From Chloroflexota bacterium (GTDB taxonomy: Bacteria; Chloroflexota; Dormibacteria; Dormibacterales; Dormibacteraceae): 50,507 bases of DNA. Positions 1-9,159 of the stretch are shown piece after piece. The notes below the pieces were generated by a model. It saw nothing but the letters and a program-made list of their open reading frames with translations, had not been told where the DNA came from and made no database searches. The number at the start of each line of letters is the position of its first letter. Position 1 is the stretch's first letter. Position numbers and translations under genes: made by a program. Where the stretch lies: the NCBI GenBank assembly GCA_005889495.1, contig VBHA01000074.1:1-50507 (forward strand), written 5' to 3'.

Positions 1-1
1 C

Positions 2-1228
2 CGGTTCAAGCGATGGCTTCCTGTCAGTCTCCGCATGGTGTCGCCCGACGGGGCCGCGTACGCCTACGTGAAGCTGCTCCCCGCGGGGGCGAGCTACTCG
101 ACGTTCAGCTCCTCCGAGCTCCACGTCGTGGATATCGCATCGAACCGTGACCGCAAGCTCTGGAGCCGGACCGAGGGAATCGAGGTCATCGCGTGGCAGG
201 CGGCGGGCATCCTCGCCAGCACGGTCCCGAAGGAAGGTGGAATCCGACTCCTGTGGCTGGTCGACCCGGCGAGTGGAGCCCCCGCCCGCGCGCCAGAGTC
301 GGCCGACCCGGAGCGACTGCCGCTGACGGCCACCCGCAGCGGCGTGAACTACTCCTACATGGGCGGCGACGCCCAGGGCGCTGCGGTGTTCCGCATCGGT
401 TCGCGCGACAGAGGCGTGAAGTACAGCGTCATCCTCATGCAGGGCGGACAGTCGACCACGATCTACTCGGGCACCGCGGGCGACGCCAAGGACTTCGACC
501 CCGAGGGACTCTCGTTCGACGCTCACGGCGCGTGGTTCGGCAACTTCGACGGCAAGCTCGTGTGGCTGTGGTCCCGGTCATCGGGGCTTCAGGGCTTCCC
601 GGTGTCCGGCCTGCCCACCGTGCCGTCCGCCTACAACTACAGCGACTTCACGGTCCTGCCTGTGGGCCCATGTGTCCCGGGCACGTTCTCCGGGGTTGCG
701 GCCTCGCCAGTCCCGGCCCCGAGGACACCCTCGCCCTCCCCCGTGCCGTCGCCGGTCGCGTGGTCGAACCTGCTCTCGGCGCCGCTGCACCTGCCCGTGG
801 TCGGTGCGGGCGGCGCGTGCCCGGTCTCGTCCATGGTCAACAACCTTGCCGTCTCCACTCGTTCGGGCAAGGGCGGGCCAAACTACGGCTACGGCGACGG
901 CCCGTCTTACCTGAGCGGGCAGATCAACTGGTACTCGGCCGGCTCACAGGGCGTGCTGATCCTGACCGACCCTCGGTACCGCGGTCCGATCCTGGTCCGG
1001 ACCAAGCGCCTCGACGGGAGTGGCTCGTTGGGTCTCGGCGGCGCCAGCGTGGCGCTCGGTGCGGATGCGCTCGGCATCGACGTGACGTCCAACCCGCCTT
1101 ACTGGGGCGAATGGAACGGGACGATGGTGCCGACCGCGGCGGGGTGCTACGGGATCCAGATCGACGGGACGAGCTTCAGCACGGTGGTCGTAATCCAGGT
1201 CAAGAAAGGACCGCCGCCGCCGGGCTGA
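2..1228 (+). CDS. Hypothetical TolB/beta-propeller-like protein with Pro/Ser-rich linker; 5' end lies outside the window
   Basis: Frame is open to the window edge upstream of the ATG at 35 (RFKRWLPVSLRMVSPDG); linker SPVPAPRTPSPSPVPSPV. Family assignment weak. Confidence 0.55.
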   Translation, partial: RFKRWLPVSLRMVSPDGAAYAYVKLLPAGASYSTFSSSELHVVDIASNRDRKLWSRTEGIEVIAWQAAGILASTVPKEGGIRLLWLVDPASGAPARAPESADPERLPLTATRSGVNYSYMGGDAQGAAVFRIGSRDRGVKYSVILMQGGQSTTIYSGTAGDAKDFDPEGLSFDAHGAWFGNFDGKLVWLWSRSSGLQGFPVSGLPTVPSAYNYSDFTVLPVGPCVPGTFSGVAASPVPAPRTPSPSPVPSPVAWSNLLSAPLHLPVVGAGGACPVSSMVNNLAVSTRSGKGGPNYGYGDGPSYLSGQINWYSAGSQGVLILTDPRYRGPILVRTKRLDGSGSLGLGGASVALGADALGIDVTSNPPYWGEWNGTMVPTAAGCYGIQIDGTSFSTVVVIQVKKGPPPPG

Positions 1229-1249
1229 TCCTGGCCGCGCCCATCGCTT

Positions 1250-2224
1250 CTAGGGGGTCAGGATGACGTTTCCGGTCTTCTGCTCGGTCTCGACGTAACG
1301 GGACGCCTCGATGACCTCCTCGAGCGGGTACGAGCGGTCGACGACCGGATGGAACCGCCCGGATTCGACCAGCTCCTTGAGGAAGAACACGTCCTGCCTG
1401 GTGTAGCGCGGCGGGAGCTTGAAGATCACCCGCTTGTCTCCGAACCGCGCCGTCCACATGCTGAGCACGAGGTTGTCCAGCCCGTCGGTGGCGAGGTAGC
1501 GGCCGCCGGGATTCAGGGAACCCTTGCACCGGCGAAAGGAGTGCTTGCCGACGGCGTCCATGATCACGTCATACGTGCGGCCGTTCCGGGTGAAGTCTTC
1601 CTTCATGTAGTCGATGACGGCGCCGGCTCCCAGCGTCCTCACCAGCTCCACGTTCTTGGTGCCGCAGACTGCTGTGACGTCGGCGCCGAAGTGCTTCGCC
1701 AGCTGGACGGCCGCGCTGCCGATCGCCCCCGACGCGCCGTAGACCAGGACCTTGCGCTCCTCGAGAGGCTGCGCGAGCCGCAGGCACCACAACGAGTTGA
1801 GGCCCCCGTCGGTGATGGCGGCCGCCTGCTCGAAGGTCAAACCGGCAGGCATGGGCGCGACCCGGGAGTCCCGCCTGACACATACGAACTCCGCGTGGGC
1901 GCCGAACCTGAAGCCGGTGGACCCGAAGACCCTGTCGCCGACGGCGAAGTCGTCCACGGCGGCGCCCAGCGCCTCGACCTCGCCGGCAAACTCGCTCCCG
2001 AGGATCGGCTGGCGCGGCCGGCGCACGCCGGAGACGAGCCGGCTGACGAGCGTGACGAGCGCGCCGCTTCGCCGGTTGGCATCGCGGGTGGCGCAGTCGC
2101 CGCGCGTCACGGCTGCGGCGCGGACCCTGACCCGGAGCTCGTCCTCTGTGGGTTCGGGCTTCGCGACGTCCTCGATGTGCAGTACGTCAGGCGGGCCGTA
2201 CCGGTCGTAGACGACCGCTTTCAC
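1250..2224 (-). CDS. NAD(P)-dependent zinc-independent alcohol dehydrogenase / quinone oxidoreductase (MDR family)
   Basis: MKAVVYDRYGPPDVLHIEDVAKPEP...GSEFAGEVEALG...VLVYGASGAIGSAAVQLAKHFGADVTAV; GTG start overlaps the upstream marR stop (GTGA). Confidence 0.9.
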   Translation of the reverse strand: MKAVVYDRYGPPDVLHIEDVAKPEPTEDELRVRVRAAAVTRGDCATRDANRRSGALVTLVSRLVSGVRRPRQPILGSEFAGEVEALGAAVDDFAVGDRVFGSTGFRFGAHAEFVCVRRDSRVAPMPAGLTFEQAAAITDGGLNSLWCLRLAQPLEERKVLVYGASGAIGSAAVQLAKHFGADVTAVCGTKNVELVRTLGAGAVIDYMKEDFTRNGRTYDVIMDAVGKHSFRRCKGSLNPGGRYLATDGLDNLVLSMWTARFGDKRVIFKLPPRYTRQDVFFLKELVESGRFHPVVDRSYPLEEVIEASRYVETEQKTGNVILTP

Positions 2225-2658
2225 AAACCGACCTTCAGTGGAGGCTCGCCTTCGACAAGTGTCCGGCTCAAGACCCGGTACAACTCCTCCCGCTGCCGCT
2301 TCGTGAGCGGCGAGAACGAGGCCGCAAGCACCTGGTCGACGACGTCGTAGCCCTTGCGCAGAGTGGCCTCTCCTTTCGGGGTGAGCCGGTGCCGGATCGC
2401 GCGGCCCGACCCCGCTACGCGCTCGATCATTCCCAGGCGTACGAGGCGGCCGGCAAGGGCGCCGAATGACTGGTCGGTCTGAAAGGTCATCTCGGCCAGG
2501 GCGTGAGCGGACGAGTTGGGCCGCCGGGAGACGGCGCGCAGAGCGTCCCACTGCGGAAGCGACGTCCCGACTGCCCGCAGCCGGCGGTCCATCGTCCGGT
2601 GATGCCGATACTGGAGCTGCTTGATGGCGCGGCCGAGGTCCTGCAGAGCGACTGGCAC
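2221..2658 (-). CDS. MarR-family transcriptional regulator
   Basis: 145 aa winged-helix pattern (LPQWDALRAVSRRPNSSAHALAEMTFQTDQSFGALAGRLVRLGMIERVAG); divergent from the hydrolase gene. Confidence 0.88.
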   Translation of the reverse strand: MPVALQDLGRAIKQLQYRHHRTMDRRLRAVGTSLPQWDALRAVSRRPNSSAHALAEMTFQTDQSFGALAGRLVRLGMIERVAGSGRAIRHRLTPKGEATLRKGYDVVDQVLAASFSPLTKRQREELYRVLSRTLVEGEPPLKVGL

Positions 2659-2690
2659 CCCGACACGATAGCTCAGGATCTAAGGTTGCG

Positions 2691-2710
2691 TATCTCAATA
2701 CTCTGATATA
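2691..2710. promoter_or_regulatory. Putative MarR operator in the divergent intergenic region
   Basis: TATCTCA-N6-TGATATA, interrupted inverted repeat (arms TATNTCA/TGANATA), directly in front of the ATG at 2713. Confidence 0.5.
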
Positions 2711-2712
2711 AG

Positions 2713-3483
2713 ATGTCTGAGATGCCTGCGTCGAGCCAGGTCACATTCACCGACCGCGGTCAGGGTCGTCCTTTCCTGCTGCTGCACGGAGGTGGCGGCC
2801 CGCAGACGGTGGCCGCGTTCGCCGACCTCCTCGCCGCGGAGCGTTCCGCGCGCGTGATCACTCCGACCCATCCGGGGTTCGCGGGTAGGCCACGGCCGGA
2901 AGCGCTTCGCAGCGTCGCAGACCTCGCCACGCTCTACCACTCGCTCGTGGCCGAGCTCGACCTGAGCGATGTCATCGTGGTCGGAAACTCGATCGGGGGA
3001 TGGATCGCTGCCGAGATGGCGCTGCAGAACTCCTCGCGCGTCAGCGGCTTCGTCCTGGTCGACGCGGTGGGAATCGAGGTCCCAGGCCATCCGATCGCCG
3101 ATTTCTTCTCGCTTACTCCGCGGCAGCTCGCCGAGCTCAGCTACGACGACCCGGACAGGTTCGGGATCGATCCGACGAAGCTGCCGCCGGAAGCGCTGGC
3201 CGCGATGGCCGGCAATCGGGCTTCGATTGCCGTCTACGCCGGCACGGCGATGCTCGACCCATCGCTTCGCGAGCGCCTCGCGGGCGTCACCACGCCGACG
3301 CTGGTCGTCTGGGGCGAGAGCGACCGCATCGCCGATCCCGCCTACGGCCGCACATTCGCCGATGCCATCCCGGGCGCGCAGTTTCTTCTTCTCCCCAACA
3401 CGGGACACCTGCCCCAGATCGAGTCACCGGGACCGCTGCTCGACGCGGTCTGGACGTTCGCGGGGACGGCCGGCCGAACTTAA
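2713..3483 (+). CDS. Alpha/beta hydrolase
   Basis: LLLHGGGGPQTV, nucleophile elbow VVGNSIGGWIA, C-terminal GESDRIADPAYGRTFADAIPGAQFLLLPNTGHLPQIESP. Confidence 0.9.
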   Translation: MSEMPASSQVTFTDRGQGRPFLLLHGGGGPQTVAAFADLLAAERSARVITPTHPGFAGRPRPEALRSVADLATLYHSLVAELDLSDVIVVGNSIGGWIAAEMALQNSSRVSGFVLVDAVGIEVPGHPIADFFSLTPRQLAELSYDDPDRFGIDPTKLPPEALAAMAGNRASIAVYAGTAMLDPSLRERLAGVTTPTLVVWGESDRIADPAYGRTFADAIPGAQFLLLPNTGHLPQIESPGPLLDAVWTFAGTAGRT

Positions 3484-3493
3484 ACTCAAAGAC

Positions 3494-4780
3494 CTGAGCC
3501 TCGACTCGTGGATCGCCCGGGACGCAATTCCTTTCGTCCTTCACGACGACGCGAGCTTCGATGCGGCGGTCGACAGGGTCATCGGCGTGCTCGGCGACTC
3601 GGTGCGGCTGCTCGGTCTCGCCGAGGCGCTCCACGGCAGCGAGGAGATCCTCGAGGCGCGGAATCGGCTCTTCCGGCGGCTGGTGGCGGCGCATGGCTAC
3701 AGTGCGGTGGCGATCGAGGTCAGCTCTCCCCAGGCGCGAGCAATGAACGACTACGTGCTTGGGCTGCGGAAACAAGACGATCCCATGGTCCAGGGATGGT
3801 TGGGCAGCGGGTTTGGACTCCTCGACGCCAACCGCGAGCTCGTCGAGTGGATGCGTGTGCACAACGCCGATCCGTCCACCTCGACGAAGCTCCACTTCTA
3901 CGGTTTCGACGTGCCGCTCGGCGAGGGAGGCCTCGCCAGCCCAGGTCTGGTTTTCGACATCGTCTTCGCCTACCTCCAGGGCATCGATCCCGACGCGACC
4001 CGCCGGCACCGCGAGCGGACGGCGGCGCTGGTCGGCGAAACCGCGGATTGGGAACGGCCGGCCGCCTTCTACGATCCCGCGCAGTCAATCGGTCTTTCTC
4101 CCGCCGCGACCGAGCTGCGCATCGCGACGGAGGACCTGGTCACCGAGCTTCGCATCCGCGGGCCGGAGCTCATCGCCAAAAGCGATCCACTCACCTACGC
4201 CGACGCGCTGCATCATTCGCAGCTCGCGCTCGAGCTGCTGGACGCACACGCCGCACTGGCGACGGCGGGCGCTTACGCTCGGATGCTCGGGATTCGGGAC
4301 CTGATCATGGCCGACAACCTCGCCCACATCGTTTCGCATGAAGGCGAGCGCGGCAAGGTCCTGGCTTTCGCCGCGAGTGGGCACCTGAAGCGGGGAATGA
4401 CCCAATGGCGCCTACCTCCCGGTGACGAGGTCAAGGAGTGGTGGCCTGCGGGCTCCCACCTCTCGGCATCTTTCGGTCCGAGATACGCCGTGGTCGGAAT
4501 GGGCGTCGGCGTCTCCGAAGAGAACGGCATCGGCGCGCCCGAACCGGGAACGCTTGAGGCCGAGCTGCTCGGGGTCGGCGGATCGCTGTTCATCTCCACT
4601 CACCGCGGGGCACGGGCGCCCGCTGTCAATCCCGTGACGCTGCCGGTCCGCTCCGGCAGCTCACGGAACCCGACCTACTCCCCTCTCACCGCAGACAGCT
4701 TCGACGACTTCGACTGCATCGTCTTCTTCGACTCGACGAGGTATCCACGTGGATCGCCGCCGCTGACCGACTGGACATAG
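3494..4780 (+). CDS. Erythromycin esterase-family protein
   Basis: LLGLAEALHGSEEILEARNRLFRRLVAAHGYSAVAIEVSS...FYGFDVPLGEGG...LAFAASGHLKRG matches the erythromycin esterase family pattern. Start uncertain: no in-frame ATG/GTG/TTG near the 5' end, CTG at 3494 is the best site. Confidence 0.82.
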   Translation: MSLDSWIARDAIPFVLHDDASFDAAVDRVIGVLGDSVRLLGLAEALHGSEEILEARNRLFRRLVAAHGYSAVAIEVSSPQARAMNDYVLGLRKQDDPMVQGWLGSGFGLLDANRELVEWMRVHNADPSTSTKLHFYGFDVPLGEGGLASPGLVFDIVFAYLQGIDPDATRRHRERTAALVGETADWERPAAFYDPAQSIGLSPAATELRIATEDLVTELRIRGPELIAKSDPLTYADALHHSQLALELLDAHAALATAGAYARMLGIRDLIMADNLAHIVSHEGERGKVLAFAASGHLKRGMTQWRLPPGDEVKEWWPAGSHLSASFGPRYAVVGMGVGVSEENGIGAPEPGTLEAELLGVGGSLFISTHRGARAPAVNPVTLPVRSGSSRNPTYSPLTADSFDDFDCIVFFDSTRYPRGSPPLTDWT

Positions 4781-4816
4781 CGATGAGTCTGCGGCCCGTC
4801 CGCAGTCATCAATACC

Positions 4817-6163
4817 GTGACCAAGATCCGCGACTTCGCAGGCGAGCTCATCCAGCCAGGTGACGGCGGTTACGACCGGAGCCGGGCCGTCTGGAACGGC
4901 ATGGTCGATCGGCGACCGGCCGCCATCCTGCGGTGCAAGTCCGCGGAGGACGTTGTCGCTGCCGTGCGCTTCGCCCGTGAATCCGACCTCGAGATCGCCG
5001 TCAAATGCGGCGGTCACAGCGTGCTCGGCCTTTCGGTGCCGAACGGCGGAGTCATGATCGACCTGACCCCGATCAACGACGTCCGCGTCGACCCCGTGGC
5101 GCGCCGGGCATGGGTCGGCGGAGGCTCCCTCCTCCGCAACCTCGACGTGGCCGCCCAGGAGCACGGCCTCGCCACGACCGCGGGCAACGTCTCGCACACA
5201 GGAGTCGGCGGGCTTACCCTCGGCGGCGGGATGGGCTGGCTTGCCCGACGGGTCGGACTCGCCTGCGACAACGTCGAGGCGTTCACCGTCGTGACCGCCG
5301 AGGGCCGGATCGTGCGCGCGTCTGAATCTGATAACCCGGACCTGTTCTGGGGCCTGCGCGGGGGAGGTGGCAACTTCGGCATCGTGACCGAGTTCGAGTT
5401 TCGTCTCCACCCGGTCGGTGTCCAGGCACTCCTGGTGGACCTCGTCTTCGATCCGGCCGAGGCACGCGACGCGCTGCGCGGCTGGCGTGATCTGCTGGCG
5501 GACGCGCCCCGGGCGGCGACATTGACCGCAAGCGCGACGACGGCCGGCGGTCAGCCTGTGGTCAGCGTCGGGTACGTGTGGGTCGGCGACGTGGACGAAG
5601 GACGCCGGTATCTGTCCACCTTCCGCGAGCTAGGCACACCGGCGACCGAACGTGTCATGGAGATGACCTACGTGGAGCTCCAGGGAATGAGCGATGACCC
5701 GAACGGCCATGGCCGCCGCCGCTATTCCAAGGGGCATTACCTGACGGAGCTGAGCGACGCTGCGATCGACGTGTTTGTGGGGCGCGGCCTCCCGGCGAAC
5801 GCGACCGATCCCGACTGGTCCCGACTCCCGAACGGCGGCTTCCAGGCGTACGGCGGCGCGATCGAGGACGTCGGGGACGACGACGCCGCGTTCAGTCACC
5901 GCGGCACGCTGGTCGAGTTTGGGTGCGGGACGACCTGGATGGATCCGGAGGAGGATGGCGGACGCGTCTCCGCCGCCCGAGCGTACGGCGCGGCCGTCGA
6001 GCCTTTCGCGAGCGGCGTGTATGTCAACGCACTGGGCGACGAAGGCCAGGACGGTGTCCGCCGGGCCTATCCCGCGGGCAAGCTCGCGAGGCTGGTCGAG
6101 CTCAAGCGCCGCTACGATCCCGACAACGCGTTCCACCTGAACCAGAACATCCGACCCGCGTAA
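4817..6163 (+). CDS. FAD-binding (PCMH-type) oxidoreductase with BBE domain
   Basis: VKCGGHSVLGLSVPNGGVMIDL, GNVSHTGVGGLTLGGGMGWLARRVGLACDN, C-terminal RRYDPDNAFHLNQNIRP. Confidence 0.93.
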   Translation: MTKIRDFAGELIQPGDGGYDRSRAVWNGMVDRRPAAILRCKSAEDVVAAVRFARESDLEIAVKCGGHSVLGLSVPNGGVMIDLTPINDVRVDPVARRAWVGGGSLLRNLDVAAQEHGLATTAGNVSHTGVGGLTLGGGMGWLARRVGLACDNVEAFTVVTAEGRIVRASESDNPDLFWGLRGGGGNFGIVTEFEFRLHPVGVQALLVDLVFDPAEARDALRGWRDLLADAPRAATLTASATTAGGQPVVSVGYVWVGDVDEGRRYLSTFRELGTPATERVMEMTYVELQGMSDDPNGHGRRRYSKGHYLTELSDAAIDVFVGRGLPANATDPDWSRLPNGGFQAYGGAIEDVGDDDAAFSHRGTLVEFGCGTTWMDPEEDGGRVSAARAYGAAVEPFASGVYVNALGDEGQDGVRRAYPAGKLARLVELKRRYDPDNAFHLNQNIRPA

Positions 6164-6219
6164 GACGCCGCCACGGCGCGGACGAGATCCAGGCCCGCTT
6201 GAAAACATCTAGGCGGCTC

Positions 6220-7092
6220 TTACCGGGAAGCCGACCGCTTCCGGAGCTCGATCACTTTCAGCATCGTGGCGTTGGCACCCGCGAGTTGATTCATGGCCGG
6301 ACCCATCGAAGGAAAGAGGTCCATGAGTGCCTTCATAAGGCGGCCCGGGCCTGGCAAGACCACGATCTCGGCGCGATCCTTCTCGATCGCGGCGACCACG
6401 GCCTTGCCCACGGCGTTCGCGGGCGAGGTCCCCATCCCCGGCATCTTTATGCCGACCTCATCGGCGGTACGCTGACCCTGGCCCGCGTCGCGGATGGCGC
6501 CAAGCACGACCACCGAAGCGCTCACGCCGCGGCCCCTGTAGTCGTTGCGGAGCACCCGCGAGAAACCAATGAGGCCGTCCTTGGCGGCGGCGTAAGCCTC
6601 CGTGTATGGGAAGCCGACCCGCCCGGCGATGGACGAGATGTTCACGATATGACCTCGCCCACGCTTGAGCATTCCGGGCAGGAGCAAATGGGTCAGGCGC
6701 ATCGGTGCGATCAGATTGAGCTGCAAGATCGCCTCGTTCTCGGCCCATGTCATGGCATCGAACTCGCGCTGCGGGTCGCCGCCGGCGTTGTTTACGAGCA
6801 CGTCGATGCGACCGAATTCGCGTTCAGCGGTTGGGGCCAGGGCATCGATGCTTTCCGCTACGGTCAGGTCCGCCGGCAAAGCAACGACGTTTGCGCCCCT
6901 CACCTCTAGGTGGCGCGCTGCCGCCTTGAGCTCTGAGGTTGAGCGGCCGGTCAGAACCAGGGAATAACCGTGTTCGGCCAGGGACTGAGAGATGAATAGG
7001 CCGATGCCTCTCGAGGCACCGGTGACGAGAGCGACGCCGGCTGTCTTTGCCACTAGTTTCGACTCCTGCAATCGAGCGCCCCACACGCTCAC
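6220..7092 (-). CDS. Short-chain dehydrogenase/reductase
   Basis: ALVTGASRGIGLFISQSLAEHGYSLVLTGRS, VLVNNAGG, YTEAYAAAKDGLIGFSR. Confidence 0.92.
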   Translation of the reverse strand: MSVWGARLQESKLVAKTAGVALVTGASRGIGLFISQSLAEHGYSLVLTGRSTSELKAAARHLEVRGANVVALPADLTVAESIDALAPTAEREFGRIDVLVNNAGGDPQREFDAMTWAENEAILQLNLIAPMRLTHLLLPGMLKRGRGHIVNISSIAGRVGFPYTEAYAAAKDGLIGFSRVLRNDYRGRGVSASVVVLGAIRDAGQGQRTADEVGIKMPGMGTSPANAVGKAVVAAIEKDRAEIVVLPGPGRLMKALMDLFPSMGPAMNQLAGANATMLKVIELRKRSASR

Positions 7093-7099
7093 TCCTGAA

Positions 7100-7138
7100 A
7101 ATAATAAGCTCTCTCAATGATTTATTGCATCTATTATT
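7100..7138. promoter_or_regulatory. AT-rich divergent regulatory region with 7-bp inverted repeat
   Basis: AATAATA (7100-7106) ... TATTATT (7132-7138) between the divergent SDR and marR genes. Confidence 0.4.
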
Positions 7139-7148
7139 AGCGGAGACT

Positions 7149-7655
7149 ATGATCCTCCGAGTGGCGGATGAATACCCGGAGGATCTGGCAGCAAGGATTG
7201 GTTTCCTGCTCGCCCGCGCCCACCTGGTCGCGCGAGAGAAGGCGGACCGAGCTCTGGGTGGGTTCGGCCTTACAGCGAAGGGCTATGCGGCGCTGGCGAC
7301 CGTGGTGAGCGAGGCACCAATCTCTCAGCAGAAGCTGAGCCGGCGCCTACGCATGGACCCGGCGACCATGGTGGACGTGATCGACGAACTCGATCGGTCT
7401 GGCTACGTCGTGCGTCGCCGCAACCCACACGACCGCCGGGAGTACGCGCTAAGCACAACGAGTAGCGGGCGTGCCCTCTTCTCTCGAGCCAGGAGAGCGC
7501 TGAACGCAGCCGAGCGGGAAACGACCAGCGATCTCGACACGGATGAAACCAGAACACTGCGCGAGCTGCTCGGGCGTATCGCCCGTAAGCCGGGGAGCCT
7601 GACCACGTCCGAGATGGAGAAGAACGCCCTGGGGCGGTCACGACGAGACATCTGA
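7149..7655 (+). CDS. MarR-family transcriptional regulator
   Basis: VAREKADRALGGFGLTAKGYAALATVVSEAPISQQKLSRRLRMDPATMVDVIDELDRSGYVVRRRNPHDRREYALSTTSSGRAL. Confidence 0.92.
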   Translation: MILRVADEYPEDLAARIGFLLARAHLVAREKADRALGGFGLTAKGYAALATVVSEAPISQQKLSRRLRMDPATMVDVIDELDRSGYVVRRRNPHDRREYALSTTSSGRALFSRARRALNAAERETTSDLDTDETRTLRELLGRIARKPGSLTTSEMEKNALGRSRRDI

Positions 7656-7670
7656 GAGATAGGCGAGAGC

Positions 7671-7702
7671 AAAATCGGAATGTCGGTGCCCGAACCGATT
7701 TT
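7671..7702. terminator. Bidirectional hairpin between marR and tRNA-Tyr (convergent)
   Basis: AAAATCGG...CCGATTTT 8-bp stem with nested TCGG-TGC-CCGA; A/T-rich stem base on both strands. Confidence 0.6.
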
Positions 7703-7708
7703 GGGGAG

Positions 7709-7788
7709 TGGGCCGGGAGGGATTTGAACCCCCACAGCTTTCGCGGGTGGTTTACAGCCACTTGAGCTCGCCAATGCCCAGCCGACCC
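7709..7788 (-). tRNA. tRNA-Tyr(GTA)
   Basis: Reverse strand: acceptor GGGTCGG/CCGGCCC, anticodon loop CTGTAAA closed by GTGG/CCAC, long variable arm, T-arm GGTTCAAATCC, discriminator A; no encoded CCA. Confidence 0.93.
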
Positions 7789-7851
7789 ACGGAGGCGCAC
7801 CGAGAGCCGGCGCGCGAGGCATTAGTTTAGGCCAACCTCATAATTCCACCC

Positions 7852-9159
7852 GTGGCCAGAGGCTACGCGCGGTATGTGCTCGGCCTCATGGTCGCGATCA
7901 ACCTCCTCAACTACATGGACCGCTGGGTCGCCGCCAGCGCGGGCCCCAGCATCGAGAAGGACCTCGGCATCTCGGACCCTCAGTTCGGCCTCCTGGGCAC
8001 CGCCTTCCTCCTGGTCTATGCGATCGCCGCGCTTCCCTTCGGCTACTGGGCTGACCGCGGGACGAGGAAGCACGTCATCGCCGTCGGCGTGGCGATCTGG
8101 AGCGTCGCCACCCTCTTCACCGGCTTTGCACGCACGTTCGCCCAGCTCTTCATCAGCCGCGCCGTGGTCGGCGTCGGAGAGGCCGGCTACTACCCCGCCG
8201 GGACGAGCCTGCTCAGCGACTACTTCCCGAAGGAGCAGCGCAGCCGCGTGGCCGCGATCTGGGGCGCCGGCAGCACCGTCGGGATCGCGATCGGGTTTGC
8301 CGGGGGCGGCTTCATCGCCGAGAAGTACGGCTGGCCCAAAGCGTTTTTCGTCGCGGCCATCCCAGGCTTGATCCTTGCCGCCCTGGCGTTCCAGCTGAGG
8401 GAGCCGCTTCGAGGAGCGGTCGAGCACACCGGGCCTGCGGTGGTCAAAACCGCCGAGGCGAGCCTCAAGCAGTTCGCCCTGCTCATGCGCATCCCCACGC
8501 TGCGGGCGACGATCATCTCGCAAACGCTCCTCTTCTTCGTCCTCGCCTCCAACGCGTTCTGGCTTCCGACGCTGCTGCAAAGGAGGTTCGACTTGAAACC
8601 GGGCGGCGCGGGGCTGCTGGCCGGCGCGGTGATCGTCGTCGGCGGCCTGATCGGCACGCTCGCGGGCGGCTGGATCGCGGACCGGCGCGCGAGGACGACC
8701 CCGACCGCGCACCTCGAGGTGGGCATCGCCGGGTTCCTCGCCGGGGCCGTCCTGGTCACACTCGCGATCCTCAGCCCGCTCAACATCGGGCCGATCCCGG
8801 TCTTCGTGCCGGTCTTCCTGCTGGCGGTGATCTCCCTGTACCTGTACGCGGGTCCGTTTACCGCCCTCAGCCAGAACGTGGTCTCGCCCGGACTCCGCGC
8901 CAGCGCTGTGACCACCCTGCTTCTGGTGTCGCACATATTCGGCGACTCCCACTCGACCTACGACGTCGGTCAGATCTCAGACTGGCTCGGAGGCAACCTG
9001 CAGGCCGCGCTTCTCATCACCAGCCCGACCCTGCTGGTCCTCGCCGCAGTCGCCGCCGCGACGGGGCTGAGGACGGTCAAAGGCGACATCGAAAAGATGG
9101 AGCTGGAGTGGGCCACCAAGCAGGCCGAGCAGGCCGAGCCGTCGCCGGCGGCGGTCTAG
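7852..9159 (+). CDS. MFS transporter (spinster-like)
   Basis: 12-TM pattern, NYMDRWVAASAGPSIEKDLGIS, GYWADRGTRKHVI, SRAVVGVGEAGYYPAGTSLLSDYFPKEQR; GTG start with CATAAT 7 nt upstream. Confidence 0.92.
   Translation: MARGYARYVLGLMVAINLLNYMDRWVAASAGPSIEKDLGISDPQFGLLGTAFLLVYAIAALPFGYWADRGTRKHVIAVGVAIWSVATLFTGFARTFAQLFISRAVVGVGEAGYYPAGTSLLSDYFPKEQRSRVAAIWGAGSTVGIAIGFAGGGFIAEKYGWPKAFFVAAIPGLILAALAFQLREPLRGAVEHTGPAVVKTAEASLKQFALLMRIPTLRATIISQTLLFFVLASNAFWLPTLLQRRFDLKPGGAGLLAGAVIVVGGLIGTLAGGWIADRRARTTPTAHLEVGIAGFLAGAVLVTLAILSPLNIGPIPVFVPVFLLAVISLYLYAGPFTALSQNVVSPGLRASAVTTLLLVSHIFGDSHSTYDVGQISDWLGGNLQAALLITSPTLLVLAAVAAATGLRTVKGDIEKMELEWATKQAEQAEPSPAAV

Noticed and set aside
1349-2350. Plus-strand 333-aa ORF antisense to the oxidoreductase
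   Set aside because: Typical spurious antisense ORF in high-GC DNA; no recognisable domain, while the opposite strand encodes a clear MDR family protein.
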